NCBI RefSeq assembly: GCF_901933205.1
Contig: NC_044581.1
Location: 7,364,001-7,428,000 of the forward strand
DNA: 64,000 nt
DNA from: Camarhynchus parvulus
Taxonomy: Eukaryota > Chordata > Aves > Passeriformes > Thraupidae
Direction: 5' to 3'
The position numbers and the translations under genes were made by a program. Positions 24,691 to 35,000 of the stretch are shown here, piece after piece; positions within the stretch are counted from its first letter, which is position 1, and every line of letters begins with the position of its first letter. The notes beneath the pieces were generated by a model. That model was given only the letters and a program-made list of their open reading frames with translations, had not been told where the DNA came from and made no database searches.

Positions 24691-24790
24691 GGCCGGGCCC
24701 TTTAAGGCGCGATCCCGGAGCTGCCCTGACGTCAGCGGGGCGGGCGCGCCCGGGCACCGCAGCCCCGGCGGTCGCAGCTCCGCGCCCCAG
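24690..24790 (+). promoter_or_regulatory. CpG promoter and non-coding exon 1 of the SNRK-like kinase, with palindromic CRE
   Basis: A full cAMP-response element TGACGTCA (24727-24734) lies in very GC-rich sequence. It is followed by a GC box (GGGGCGGG) and a splice donor CGCCCCA/GTGAGT near 24,788-24,794. A non-coding first exon ending there can join the acceptor CCCACAG at 25628. The start site is not determinable by eye. Confidence 0.55.
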
Positions 24791-24829
24791 TGAGTGCGGC
24801 TCCGCCGGGGCGCACCGGGTGACAGGGGT

Positions 24830-25530
24830 GGGTATCGGGGTGCCCGGGGCGCTAGAGGGGGAGCATGGGGGTGCCCAGGGTGCTGAGGTCTGGAGGTGAG
24901 GGCATGGGGTGGCACGGATGTTGGGGATTAGAGATGGGGATCCAGGAGTGACAGGGATGCTGGAGACCTGAAGGTTGGCGTTATGGGGGTGGCCCGGAGT
25001 GCCGGGGACTGGAGATGGAGGTGTGGGGGTGCCCAGAGGTGCTGGGTAGTGGAGGTGAGCATATTGGGGTAGCCAGGATGCCGAATATCTGGAAGTTGGT
25101 ATTATTGGGGTGCCCAGGATGCTGGGGTCTGGGAGTGTGGGGTGACAGGGGTGCTGGCGATTTGGAGGTAGGGGTATGAAGTGCTCAGGATGCTGGGAAC
25201 CAGGAGAGAAAGGGTATGGGGCTGCTCAGGGTGATGAGGGACTGAAGGCAGGAGTATTGGGGTGCCTAGGGTGCTGCAGTTCTGGACATCTGTAGGAGAG
25301 GGTATCAGGATGTCCAGGATGCTGGGAATTGAAAGGAGGGTGTTGGAGTGCTCAAGATGCTGGGGACCTAGACATGGGGATTATGGGGTGCCCTAGGAGA
25401 TGGAAGATGGAAGTATTGGGATTCCCAGAGTACTAGGAACTGAAGGTGGGGATAACAGATGGGAGTTTAGGTCCTGGGATGGGGACTGGGAGGTAGAGTG
25501 TCAGGGTGCCCAGGCTGCTGGGGACCTGAT
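24830..25530 (+). repeat. Degenerate G-rich minisatellite in the 5' UTR intron of the SNRK-like gene
   Basis: About 17 diverged copies of a unit of roughly 40 bases, built around GGGGTGCCCAGGATGCTGGG followed by a GGAGGTGGGG-type stretch. Copies differ in length and carry many substitutions, so the array is old. It fills most of the intron between the putative non-coding exon 1 and the first coding exon. Confidence 0.8.
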
Positions 25531-25638
25531 GTCCTGGCAGTGCTGGTGTCAGTGGTGCTGGGCGACCTGGTATTCGGGAGCACCCTGTCCCTCACTCCAC
25601 ATTGCTCAGCATCTCCTCCATCCCACAGCACCTGCCTG

Positions 25639-25656
25639 ATGCCTGTCCCCACCTGA
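25639..25656 (+). other. Five-codon upstream ORF in the kinase 5' UTR
   Basis: Between the splice acceptor (25628) and the main start codon (25667) lies ATG CCT GTC CCC ACC TGA. It ends ten bases before the main ATG. Its start context (TGATGC) is weak, while the main start (CACCGCCATGG) is a near-perfect Kozak site. It could tune translation by leaky scanning or reinitiation. Confidence 0.6.
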
Positions 25657-25666
25657 CGGCACCGCC

Positions 25667-28600
25667 ATGGCCGGGGCGCAGGGCTGCGGCGAGGCCAAGA
25701 TCGCGGGGCTGTACGACCTGGAGCGCACGCTGGGCAAGGGCCACTTTGCCGTGGTGAAGCTGGCCCGGCACGTCTTCACTGGGCAGCGCGTGGCCGTCAA
25801 GGTGATCGACAAGAGCAAGCTGGCGGGGGAGGCGGCGGGGCAGCTCCTGCAGGAGGTGCGCTGCATGAAGCTGGTGCAGCACCCCAACGTGGTGCGCCTC
25901 TACGAGGTCATCGACACCCACGCCAAGCTCTACCTCATCCTGGAGCTGGGTGACGGTGGGGACATGTTTGATCACATCATGCGGCACGAGGGCGGCCTGG
26001 CCGAGCCGCGGGCCAAGCACTACTTTGCCCAGATCGTCCATGCCATCTCCTATTGCCACAAGCTCCACGTGGTGCACCGTGACCTCAAGCCCGAGAACGT
26101 GGTCTTCTTCCAGGAGCAAGGGGTGGTCAAACTCACCGACTTTGGCTTCAGCAACCGCTTCCAGCCCGGCAAGATGCTCACCACCAGCTGCGGCTCCCTG
26201 GCCTACTCGGCACCAGAGATCCTGCTTGGGGATGAGTACGATGCCCCAGCTGTTGGTAAGGGCTGAGGGGGGCCCTGAGGACCTGCCTCCCTCCTGTCCT
26301 TGCCTGGAGCATGGTCCTGGCAGCTGGGTACCACCTCCCACTTGGCCCCTTACACTAGGAGCACACGGTGGCCCTGCTGTCCCTGCAAGGAGCAAGCCTG
26401 TCCCTTGGGTGCTTGGGTGCCCAGCCCTGCCCTGGCACAGCAGGGTCCTCCCTGCAGAGACCATCCTGGCATCCACAGAGATCCCACAGAGTGATGGTTG
26501 CCAGAGAGGGGAAAAAGCCCAAGCAGGCTGTGAGCCTGGCGTAGCAGCCGCCAGGAGAAGCAGTGTGAGCATACAGCTGCCAGCAATCTGGCGCTGGTGG
26601 TTATTTGGCGGGGCGAGGCAGGAAGGAAATCTCAGGATGCTGCTGTTTGGGCGGAGGGGCTCCAAAAGTTTCCTTTGCTCCATCCCCGCCCTGAAAACCA
26701 CTTCCTTCCCGTGGCTCCCAGTGCTCTTCCTCCCTGGGTGCAGGGGAGGTGCAGGGGTCTGGGGAGACTGTCTGAGGGCACAGAGAGCTGGGCTGGGGGC
26801 TCCAAGAAGCTCTGCTGTGACAGAGTGGACGTGGGAGGGAAGCAGGATCCGAGCTGGCTGGCTGGCTGGAATTAGGGCAGGAGGATTTAGCAAAGCAAAA
26901 CACGAGCCCTTAAAGGCAAAAGCCCAGCGTTGGCTCAGGGAAAGGCAGATCCTGAGTTGAGAACAGGGATAGCTTATGGAGGCGGTAGAAAAATAAGCTG
27001 GTGGCGCTGCAAAGGGAAATGAAGAGAGAAAACTGACGCAGATGAGAAATTTTCGAACACTTGACTTAAGCAGCTGAAGGTATTAACGGAGCGCCCCAGG
27101 GCGTGCTCAGCATCCTAAACCCGCACATCTGCAGGAATTTGTGTGCTGGGCAGGAGGAGCCAGTGAAGATGCTTCTGGCTCCATCCCTGTCCCCAGGACA
27201 GGGCAGCAATCCTGCTTCAGCTGGTCCCCATGCTGGAGAGCCTAGATCGGTGCTATGTCCCTCTCTGATTGCTGTAGTGTCTCCTCAAGCACAGCCCAGT
27301 GCCAGGATGGTTGTGGTGGGGTTTGGGAATCAGGAAGCTGAGGAATGACATGAAACAGTACCATGGGTGGGTGCGTGACCGGGGGGAGCGAAGAGGGGGG
27401 CTCAGGGCTGGCTTTCCTGTCCCTGCCTGGACAAGGTGATAACACCTCAGCTGCTTTGGTGAAGTCCCTTGAGACCTGTTTGGATGTGGGGATGGGAAGG
27501 TCCTTCCCCTTGCCTTGGTGGGAGTATGGTCCCCCTGTCCATGGGGCAAGACCTGGGGGCTGTTACTTCCAAGGAACATCCCAGTGAGCAGGTGCGGCAG
27601 CCCCTCCCAGGGTCCCTGGGATGGGGAATCTCCTGGGCCATGGTGAGTGCAACCTGAACTGCTGCTGCTGCTTCTTGCAGACATCTGGAGCCTGGGAGTC
27701 ATCCTCTACATGCTGGTGTGTGGCCACCCCCCCTTCCAGGAGGCCAACGACAGCGAGACCCTCACCATGATCATGGACTGCCGCTACACCGTCCCCCCGC
27801 ACGTCTCGGCACAGTGCGCTGAGTGAGCACCACCCCCTCACTGTGCCCCCAGCTTGCTGCCCCCGGGGGGGCTGCCCCAGCCCTGGCAGATGCCTGGGAG
27901 CTGAGGTGGGAAGAGCAGGCAAAGCTGCTTACTCTGGGATTCACACAGTGCTGCAGGGTTGCAATGTCACTCCTTTCCCCAGTCTCATCTCCAGGATGCT
28001 GCAGCGGGACCCGAAGCAGCGAGCGTCCCTGGAGCAGATCGAGGGCCACACGTGGCTGCAGGGGGTGGACCCGTCCCCTGCCAGCCGCTCCCTGCTGCCC
28101 CTCACCTCCCACAAGCGCGTGTCTGAGGAGGAGCACGAGATCATCCTCCAGGCCATGATGTGCGGGAACATCGCGGATCGGGACACCATCCAGGAGTGAG
28201 TGTTGGGGTGCAGGGGTGGGAGCCCCAGGGAAGGGTTCTGGGGGTCCCTCCAAGCATGTGTGTGCTGCAACTCCCTGCTCCCACACAGGGCGCTGGAAGC
28301 CGACCGCTACAACCACATCACGGCCACGTATTTCCTGCTGGCAGAGGGGATGCTGCGGGAGAAGCAGGAGAAGCAGGGCCACCGCCACAGTCTCGTTTAC
28401 AACCTGGCCAAGGAGGTTCAGAGCAGGTGAGCCCCCTGCTGCCCCCCATCCTGTGTCACCCTCCCCACCATCCTGAGTCCCCAGTGCAGGGTCTTGGCCG
28501 GTCCCCTGTCCTTTTCCTTGTCACAGCCCTTGTGATGCCCAGCCGGGTACTGACACCTCTCTCCCCTTGCTCAGGCCCAACTTGTCGGACACATTTGGCT

Positions 28601-29412
28601 CTGCGGGCAGCGCCGGCAGCCTCCTGCCCTTCACGGAGATGGGTGGCCTCGCCGGGGCGTCCCGGCTGCCCCCTGGAGGGGACATTGGCGGCCGGCAGCC
28701 CACCGGGACCCTGCTGAAGGTCCCTGCCGTTGACACCACCATCACCAAGAGCACCCCTGCCCTGCAGCAGATCTGTGAGGAGGAAGAGGAGGACGAGGAG
28801 GAGGAGGAGAGGCCCAGCGCAATGGAGAGGAAGAGCAGCTCTCTGAACCAGGAGCAGATGCGAGCCTTCCTGCGCGCCCACCGCCCGCCCGGCCGCGGGG
28901 AGGTCTGGGGGCCGGGGGTGGAGCTGGGGGGCCGGGGAGGGCGCTCGGGGATGGCCTGGGCTGGGAAGGGAGTGAATGGGGGCCGGGGTCCCCCCGTGCT
29001 GCGGGGAAATGGAGGTGAGTCCCCAAGGAGGGAGGACACAGAGCCTGGGGGCTCCTCAGCAGAGTTCCCCAAGGAAAGGGGAGCCGTCCTGTCACCCCAG
29101 AGCAGCTCAGCTGAAGTTCCCCAGGTACTTGGGGCAGAGACAAGTCCTGCCACCCTCCCAAGTCCTGCAGACACGTCCCCAGGGCAGGGGGAGCAGATCA
29201 GCCCGGCCCAGCAGTCGGTGGAGAGCTCAGGCCCTGAAGGGGGCGCAGAGAGTGTGATCAAGCTGGACCCGGGCAAGGGCAAGGGGGGCAGCCTGCGGGA
29301 CAGGCTCCTGCAGTTCCCGCTCTGCGAGAAAGCCCTGGCCTTCAAACTGCGGCCGGGCTCCAAGGAGAGCCTCTTGTCACTGGGGCAGTTCAACTGCTGC
29401 CATGTCATTTAA
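25667..29412 (+). CDS. SNRK-like serine/threonine kinase (AMPK-related family, SNRK paralogue)
   Basis: An AMPK-related kinase close to SNRK (SNF1-related kinase), a class activated by LKB1. Coding exons: 25667-26255, 27681-27822, 27983-28195, 28289-28426, 28575-29412. All phases agree, giving 639 residues. Kinase features are a glycine loop LGKGHFAVV (22-30), VAVK lysine 45, HRD 137-139, DFG 158-160, activation loop LTTSCGS with Thr173 (the LKB1 site in SNRK), and SAPE. A UBA-like segment (NRYNHIT-type, here [15 protein letters not shown]) follows at about 315-345. The tail is Gly/Pro/Ser-rich with an acidic run near 428-440 and ends in LLQFPLCEK...CCHVI, as SNRK does. It is shorter than SNRK (about 765 residues) and lacks much of its middle. 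Flanking genes differ from those of classical SNRK (human 3p22), so I call it a paralogue. The family is certain; orthology is inferred. Confidence 0.93.
26256..27680 (+). other. Intron of the SNRK-like gene
   Basis: GC-rich intron of 1.4 kb with donor GTAAGG and acceptor CTTCTTGCAG. Open frames on both strands are frequent because of base composition. Nothing else is recognised. Confidence 0.7.
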
Positions 29413-30020
29413 GGCCCCGGGACTGGCCCTGCTGTGGGCACTGGGAGGGCGCCCACTCCCCTGCCTTTGGTCTGTGGTGGTGGTGGGTGGCACAGTGCCC
29501 TGCTTTGTCACCTGCGGTGGCCACCCTGCCAGCACCCCCCCCGGAGCCCGCTATGACTGACCAGCCCCCGGACAGGCCTGCACCGGCCAGTGTGTCCCCA
29601 AACCTCTGGGACAGCTCCACGACCCTGCCCGAACGGGATGGACCACGACACTTTTTTAACTACTAGAAATAATTTTTTAAAATAGTCTATTTTAATGTAA
29701 TTAAATAGAGATTGCTATATCCCCCCCAGACCCCTGAGTGCCCCAGCCCCACAGTGTGCATGGCCCGGGGCTGGGCTGTCCTGCCTGCAGCCCCCCCAGC
29801 AGCCCTGGCCGGGGCCAGGCACAGCCTGGCCCGTGACCCCAGGCTGTCCCCGGGGCCCTCCCTGCAAATAAGCTTCCTATTTATTATCTCTTTGTTTTCT
29901 TGCTGGCAAGAAATGAATGACGACGGAGGCATGGGCCGGAGCTCGGCCTGAGCCGTGACACATGCCCTGGAAGGATCGGAGCCGCTGGGAAGCAAAGTTT
30001 GTCAGGACAATAAAATAAAC
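29413..30020 (+). other. 3' UTR of the SNRK-like gene with poly(A) signals
   Basis: The region after the TAA stop (29410-29412) includes an AT-rich island at about 29,650-29,710 with an ATTAAA and AU-rich words. Further down, two overlapping AATAAA hexamers lie at 30009-30014 and 30014-30019. The final pair is the likeliest end of the mRNA, giving a 3' UTR of about 620 bases. Confidence 0.65.
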
Positions 30021-30687
30021 TCATGGGTTGATGCAGGTGCAGTGTCATTGCAAAAACATCACTGTCCCCCCAGTCAGAGGGCCAGGGCTTCCCTGGCACC
30101 AGGGGTGGCTTTAAGGGAGCATCTGCCTGAGCTGGGGTGGGCAGGGACCCAGATTGGAGCTCGGGGCGGCCCCAGATGGGAGTAAGGGCAGGGATGATGA
30201 GCACCCAAAGAAGAGAGAAGGCCTGGGCATGCCAGAAGGCAGGTGGAGGGTGCTGCACATCCCCTTGAGAGTCAACCATACTCAGCCCCAGGGTGCCCCC
30301 AATAGGTTTCCCCACTCTCAGTCTGCCATCCCTCAACCCTCAATTTCAATTCAAGCCCAGCCTGGGCTTCCTTCCCTCCAGCTCTGCTGTTCCTCTTCCT
30401 TTTCTATCCATCCTCCTCCCTCCTTTCAAGTGTACCCATGATAGCTCCCTTGTCTGTCCTCATCATCCAACAAGAGATCTCCCTGAACACTGGGTGGTTG
30501 AACAGAGCAATGCTGTGTGGGTCTCAAGTGGGATGGAGCCAGCTCTGAACAGCTTGGGGAGTTGGTGATAGGAAAAGAAGGGGGGGGTGCACTGGGCTCC
30601 CTGCAGCCCCCACAGGGCCCCAGCAGCAAGAGGGGACGCTGCTCCTGCCCACAGGCTCCCTTTCTTGGTATTAAAGGATAAAGCCAT
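30021..30687. other. Intergenic region, SNRK-like gene to tRNA
   Basis: Unique sequence of about 670 bases. No gene, repeat or RNA was recognised. Confidence 0.5.
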
Positions 30688-30760
30688 CGCCTGAACAGGG
30701 GCTTGAACCCTGGACCCTCAGATTAAAAGTCTGATGCTCTCCCAGCTGAGCTATCCAGGC
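30688..30760 (-). tRNA. tRNA-Lys (anticodon UUU)
   Basis: The minus strand folds as a standard 73-base tRNA. The acceptor stem GCCTGGA pairs with TTCAGGC (one G-U), with discriminator G. The D-arm is AGCTCAGCTGGGAGAGC. The anticodon loop CTTTTAA has UUU at 30725-30727, and the T-arm is CAGGG-TTCAAGC-CCCTG. Internal promoter boxes are intact: A box TAGCTCAGCTGG and B box GGTTCAAGCCC. No intron is present and CCA is not encoded. It differs from the common vertebrate tRNA-Lys(UUU) at few positions. No run of four or more T follows closely, which is unusual for a Pol III gene. Confidence 0.95.
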
Positions 30761-31980
30761 TCACATTTGGGCTCCCCGGTGGTCTGTGACAGCTGGGGGG
30801 GGACCCCGCTTTCCCCAGCACTGCAGGGACAATGGGGGGAACCCACTTGGGTGTTCCCCACTCCCACACCGCCCCAGCGAGGCAGCCAGCGCGGGCCAGA
30901 TGAACAGCCGGGTTCTGGGGATCTCCCTGGGCGCTGAGCAGGCACACGACCCGCCCTGGGAAGGCGCCGCTGCCGCGGGGATGCGCAGCAGGAGAGGAGC
31001 GGGGGCTGCGGGAGCGGCTCGGGAGCCCCCGCCGCTCCCGGAGGGAGGCAGCAGGGCCCCGCCGGGGCAGGAGCAGCTGCGGGGGCCGGGGCCGGGCACG
31101 GCTCCGAGCTCTGCTCTGCTCTGCAGCGGCCTCGGCTCCGGCCCGGGGCCCGGCGGCGCTTCCGCAGGAGCCGCGTTAAAGCGGGAGGGAGCGGGGACTG
31201 CGGGAGCTGGGTCAGCGGCACACAGAGCCCGGGGGACACCTACAGGTGCCACCCCACACATTCCACTGCCCTTCCTCCCCATTCTTCAGGAGGGGACCCT
31301 TTTGCTCCATAGGGAACCCACCCTGCCCGTCCAGCCTTGCCCAGCTCGGAAGGGATTGAAGATGAAAGTCGAACCCAATTGCAGACGGGGTGGGGGAGCC
31401 CCAGGGACAGCCCGCAGAGAGCCCCGTGGGGCCTCTTCAAACACCTCGTGCGCACTAATTGGCTTCATCCGAGCAGCCAGTGATGGATCAGCCCCCTCCT
31501 GCTGGGGACAGCACTAATGAACCGGGCAACGGCGGCCTCGGGACGGCCCTGGAGGGGAGATCACAGCCCGTACGTACGGTGGGAGCGTGTGTGGTGTCGA
31601 CTGAACAAGAGCACAAGCCTAATTACCCTGGTTAATTAGAGCCCACTGCTTTCACCCCATGTCTGGAGCTGTGGCCACACCGCTGCGCGGCCCCTCGGCA
31701 GCCACGGAGGCACCGCAGCCCCCCGAGGTGCACCGGGCTGGACACAGCGGCAGAAAGACGCGTGGTGGTCCCTGGATCCCGCGGAGAGGCACCACACGGA
31801 GCTCAGACCCTTCAGGGAAGCGCTCGGAGGCCAGACCCCACAGAGACGGACTGCGAGCCCCCCGGCCAGGAGGCTCCCGGGCGCGTTCCCGCCGCTGCTC
31901 CCCCAGCCCTTTCTGTCCCCTTTTGGCCACCGTTAGCCCGGCCCATGGGGGCGGAGCCCCGCTACCCGGAAAGGCCCGAC
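30761..31980. other. Intergenic region and CpG island upstream of SETD6
   Basis: From about 30,880 the sequence is a CpG-rich island extending into SETD6, interrupted at about 31,440-31,650 by a less GC-rich block with homeodomain-type TAATTA motifs (31619-31639). Long open frames here, such as 30786-31517, are compositional. No NDRG4 exon, the gene next to SETD6 in mammals, was seen. Confidence 0.5.
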
Positions 31981-31984
31981 CGGG

Positions 31985-31995
31985 ACCACGTGTTG
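31985..31995 (+). promoter_or_regulatory. E-box in the SETD6 proximal promoter
   Basis: CACGTG (31987-31992) in ACCACGTGTTG, only 12 bases before the SETD6 start codon, so it lies at or just downstream of the transcription start. The binding factor cannot be told from sequence (USF, MYC/MAX and TFE families are possible). Confidence 0.45.
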
Positions 31996-32003
31996 GCAGC
32001 GTC

Positions 32004-35000
32004 ATGGCGTCGGCGCCCAAGCGGTTCAAGGTACGGGGGAGGCCGGGGGCTCCCGGGGGGCTGGGGACACACCGGCGCTGAGGGGATCCGCGATCGGCCT
32101 CATGGCTCCTTCCCCTTCGCCCCATGTTTCATCCACAGGCGGCGGTCGAGAGCGGTGCGCAGGAGAAGAGTAGTGCCGACCCCCTGTCCGCGTTCCTGGC
32201 ATGGTGCGGGCGGGCCGGGGTGGAGCTGAACCCCAAGGTGAGGCACCGCGGGCCGGCCCGGGCATGCCCTAGGTCCGCCCCGGTCTCTTCGCTCCGCCCC
32301 TCACGGCTCCCTCCGGCCCCAGGTGCGCCTGAGCAGGGAGGGCGCGGTGGCGGGGTACGGGATGCTGGCCGCCGAGGAGCTGGAGGCGGGAGAGGTGCTG
32401 TTCACCATCCCTCGCACGGCGCTGCTGTCCCAGCACACCACCTCCATCCACGCACTCCTGCAGGAAGGTGAGTGCAAGCTTCTTGTGTCACTCGAGTCTG
32501 CTGTACCTTTGAAAGGAGTAAATGGGTCTGTGGTAAAGCCTCGGGAACGTTTCTGATTTACACAGGATGCTGTAGGGCTGTTTGATACCAGGTAGGAAAG
32601 GGGAGGGCTGGGCATCCTCTCACTTCCCTGAGAGCTGTGCTGGACAGGGAGAAAAGTCCATCAGTGCAACATTTCCAGCTTCTAACTGACAGGTACTGAC
32701 AGGTACTATGCTGCTTTCCTTGAAGCACTGGTAAGAAAAAGAACAGTTCCTTGGTTCCTGCAGGCACACAGAGCCTCAGGCTGAGGAGGGCAAGGCCATG
32801 AGGCCTGGCAGAGCTCATCTGTAACCCCAGAGAAGCCATTTCTAGTCCTGGTTCAGCTCAGGACAAAGCCAAGATAAACCAGAATAAAAGCTCAACTCTG
32901 TCTCCAGGCTGAAGACAGACATGGAGCCTTGTCATATAAGGTTTTGGTTCTGAAACACAGAACAATTAAGGTTTTCTCCATTCTGTCTGGTTCTGTAGCC
33001 CAGGAGTCCCTGCAGAGCCAGTCTGGTTGGGTCCCTCTCCTGCTGGCCTTGCTCCATGAGTACACAGCCAGCAGCTCCCACTGGCGGCCGTATTTCTCCC
33101 TCTGGCAGGACTTCCGGAGCCTGGACCACCCCATGTTCTGGTAAGGTGAAAGCAGCGGGGCTTGGGGAGGCTCAGGCTTAGAGCTGAAGGCAGGCACAGG
33201 CCAGGGGCTGCTGGGTACTGTCCTGGGAAGGGCTGTGGTCCTGCTGGGTGACCCCAATCCACTGTTCAAGCCCTTTGCTGGCAGTGGCAGGAGCCTGAGG
33301 GCCCTCCTGGAGTTACGTTACAGGCAGAGCTAGAGAACAAGGACCTGGCGAGCATGGGGAAGCTGAGAGTTTTAAGGAGGAAGGAGTTTATAGACCTTTG
33401 GCCCTAGCACAGATGGAGAAGAACCAGTTTTTCTTGCAACAGGCCTCAAGAAGAGCGAACAAGGCTCCTGCAGGGCACAGGCATCCCAGAAGCTGTGGAC
33501 AAGGATCTAGCTAACATCCAGCTAGAGTACAACTCCATCATCTTGCCTTTCATGGAGACCCACCCTGACATCTTTGACCCCAAACTGCACACTCTGGAGT
33601 TGTATAAGGAGCTGGTGGCATTTGTCATGGCTTACAGGTGAGAAGTAAGGGCTTTGCTCCAGCAAGGAGCACAGACAAGGAAGTAGGAGTACAGGCTGTG
33701 TTAGAGGTTGCAGCTGCACAAGAATCTGAGTGTAAGGTGAAGCTTGTCCTGTGCAGCCATGTGTACCACTGGCTTGTCTTAGCTTTCAGGAACCTTTGGA
33801 AGAGGAGGAAGAAGATGAGAAGGGGCCCAATCCTCCCATGATGGTGCCTGTAGCAGATATTTTGAATCATGTGGCCAACCACAATGCCAACCTGGAATAC
33901 TCTCCTGTGAGTGCAAAGCTGCTGCACCAGGCATTGTCACAGCTTGGTTCTGTTTTAGTAAACCTTTTGGGAATGGGGGCACAGCAAGGTGGGGTCTCAG
34001 CCCAGGGCAGCAAGTCTGGCCTGGATCTCATTAAAACAAAGCCCTGCTGTATGTTTGGTTAGGAGGAGCTCAGGGACATCTGAGCTCTCTGAAAGCCCCT
34101 GTTGAGCAGTCAGATCAGCACAGCTCAGCTGCTCTCCTCCCCCTGCTTGCAGCACTGTCTGAGGATGGTTACAACACAGGCTGTAAGGAAAGGACAGGAG
34201 ATCTTCAACACCTATGGGCAGATGGCCAACTGGCAGCTGCTGCACATGTACGGCTTCGCAGAGCCCTACCCGGGTAACAGCCACGACACCGCCGACATCC
34301 AGATGGTGACACTGCGCAGGGCAGCGCTGCAGCGTGAGTGCCACCCAGCCCCTGGGACAGCGCGGGGCAGCGATCTCTGTTCAACAGGGAGGACATGAAA
34401 ATAAGCCTGTTCCACAGCATTTCAGGGGCTGGGGTCATGCCTTGGTTTTCTGTCTCCTTTTTCCCTTTCTCCATTTACCCTCCCCCTCTGCTATCCCGGC
34501 TGTGTTCACAGCTCTGCTGTCTTTGAAACAGGAGCCAAAAGTGAAGCGCAGCAGCAGCTGGTCTCAGAGCAGTGGGACTTCTTGTGCCAGCTGGAGATGG
34601 TGGGGGAGGAAGGTGCCTTTGTGCTTGGCTGGGATGAGGTGCTGACAGAGGAAGAGCTGTCCATGACCCTCAAGGTAAGAATGGCCAGAAGAGCTGCAGA
34701 AGGGAGCACAGAGTGCAGCTGGGCCAGTCAGCAGTGCAGAATGGCTCAGTGAAGGGGACAAGCACTTGAAGGTAGTTTGGCACTAACAGTCCTATGTGAA
34801 CAGTGATAGGGGGTGTGGCTGCCCAGCTCCCAGATGCTGTTAAGTCATCTTCCTCTCCTGAAGTAGCCATTCAATGTGTACTCACATATTTGTCTTGAAT
34901 GGCTCCATGGTCACTACTGTTCTAGAAAGCTGTCTCAGCTTTGTAGGTGACAGCTGAGATGCTTTACAAGACTTGCCAATACCCAGATTTACTGTTTTAA

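Noticed and set aside
25592..26893. 433-codon open frame on the minus strand
   Set aside because: It lies antisense to the first SNRK-like exon and intron. The GC-rich codon bias of the kinase leaves the opposite strand open; there is no family resemblance.
27771..28388. 205-codon minus-strand frame
   Set aside because: Spans three kinase exons and their introns in antisense, so it is compositional.
28521..29408. 295-codon minus-strand frame opposite the last kinase exon
   Set aside because: Shadow of the plus-strand exon, whose C-terminus matches SNRK; low-complexity Ser/Pro composition.
30786..31517. 243-codon plus-strand frame upstream of SETD6
   Set aside because: It follows the CpG island and codes low-complexity Gly/Ala/Pro sequence; opposite frames are also open.
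29413..31980. NDRG4 expected next to SETD6 from mammalian gene order
   Set aside because: No exon resembling the NDRG family was found between the kinase and SETD6 on either strand.
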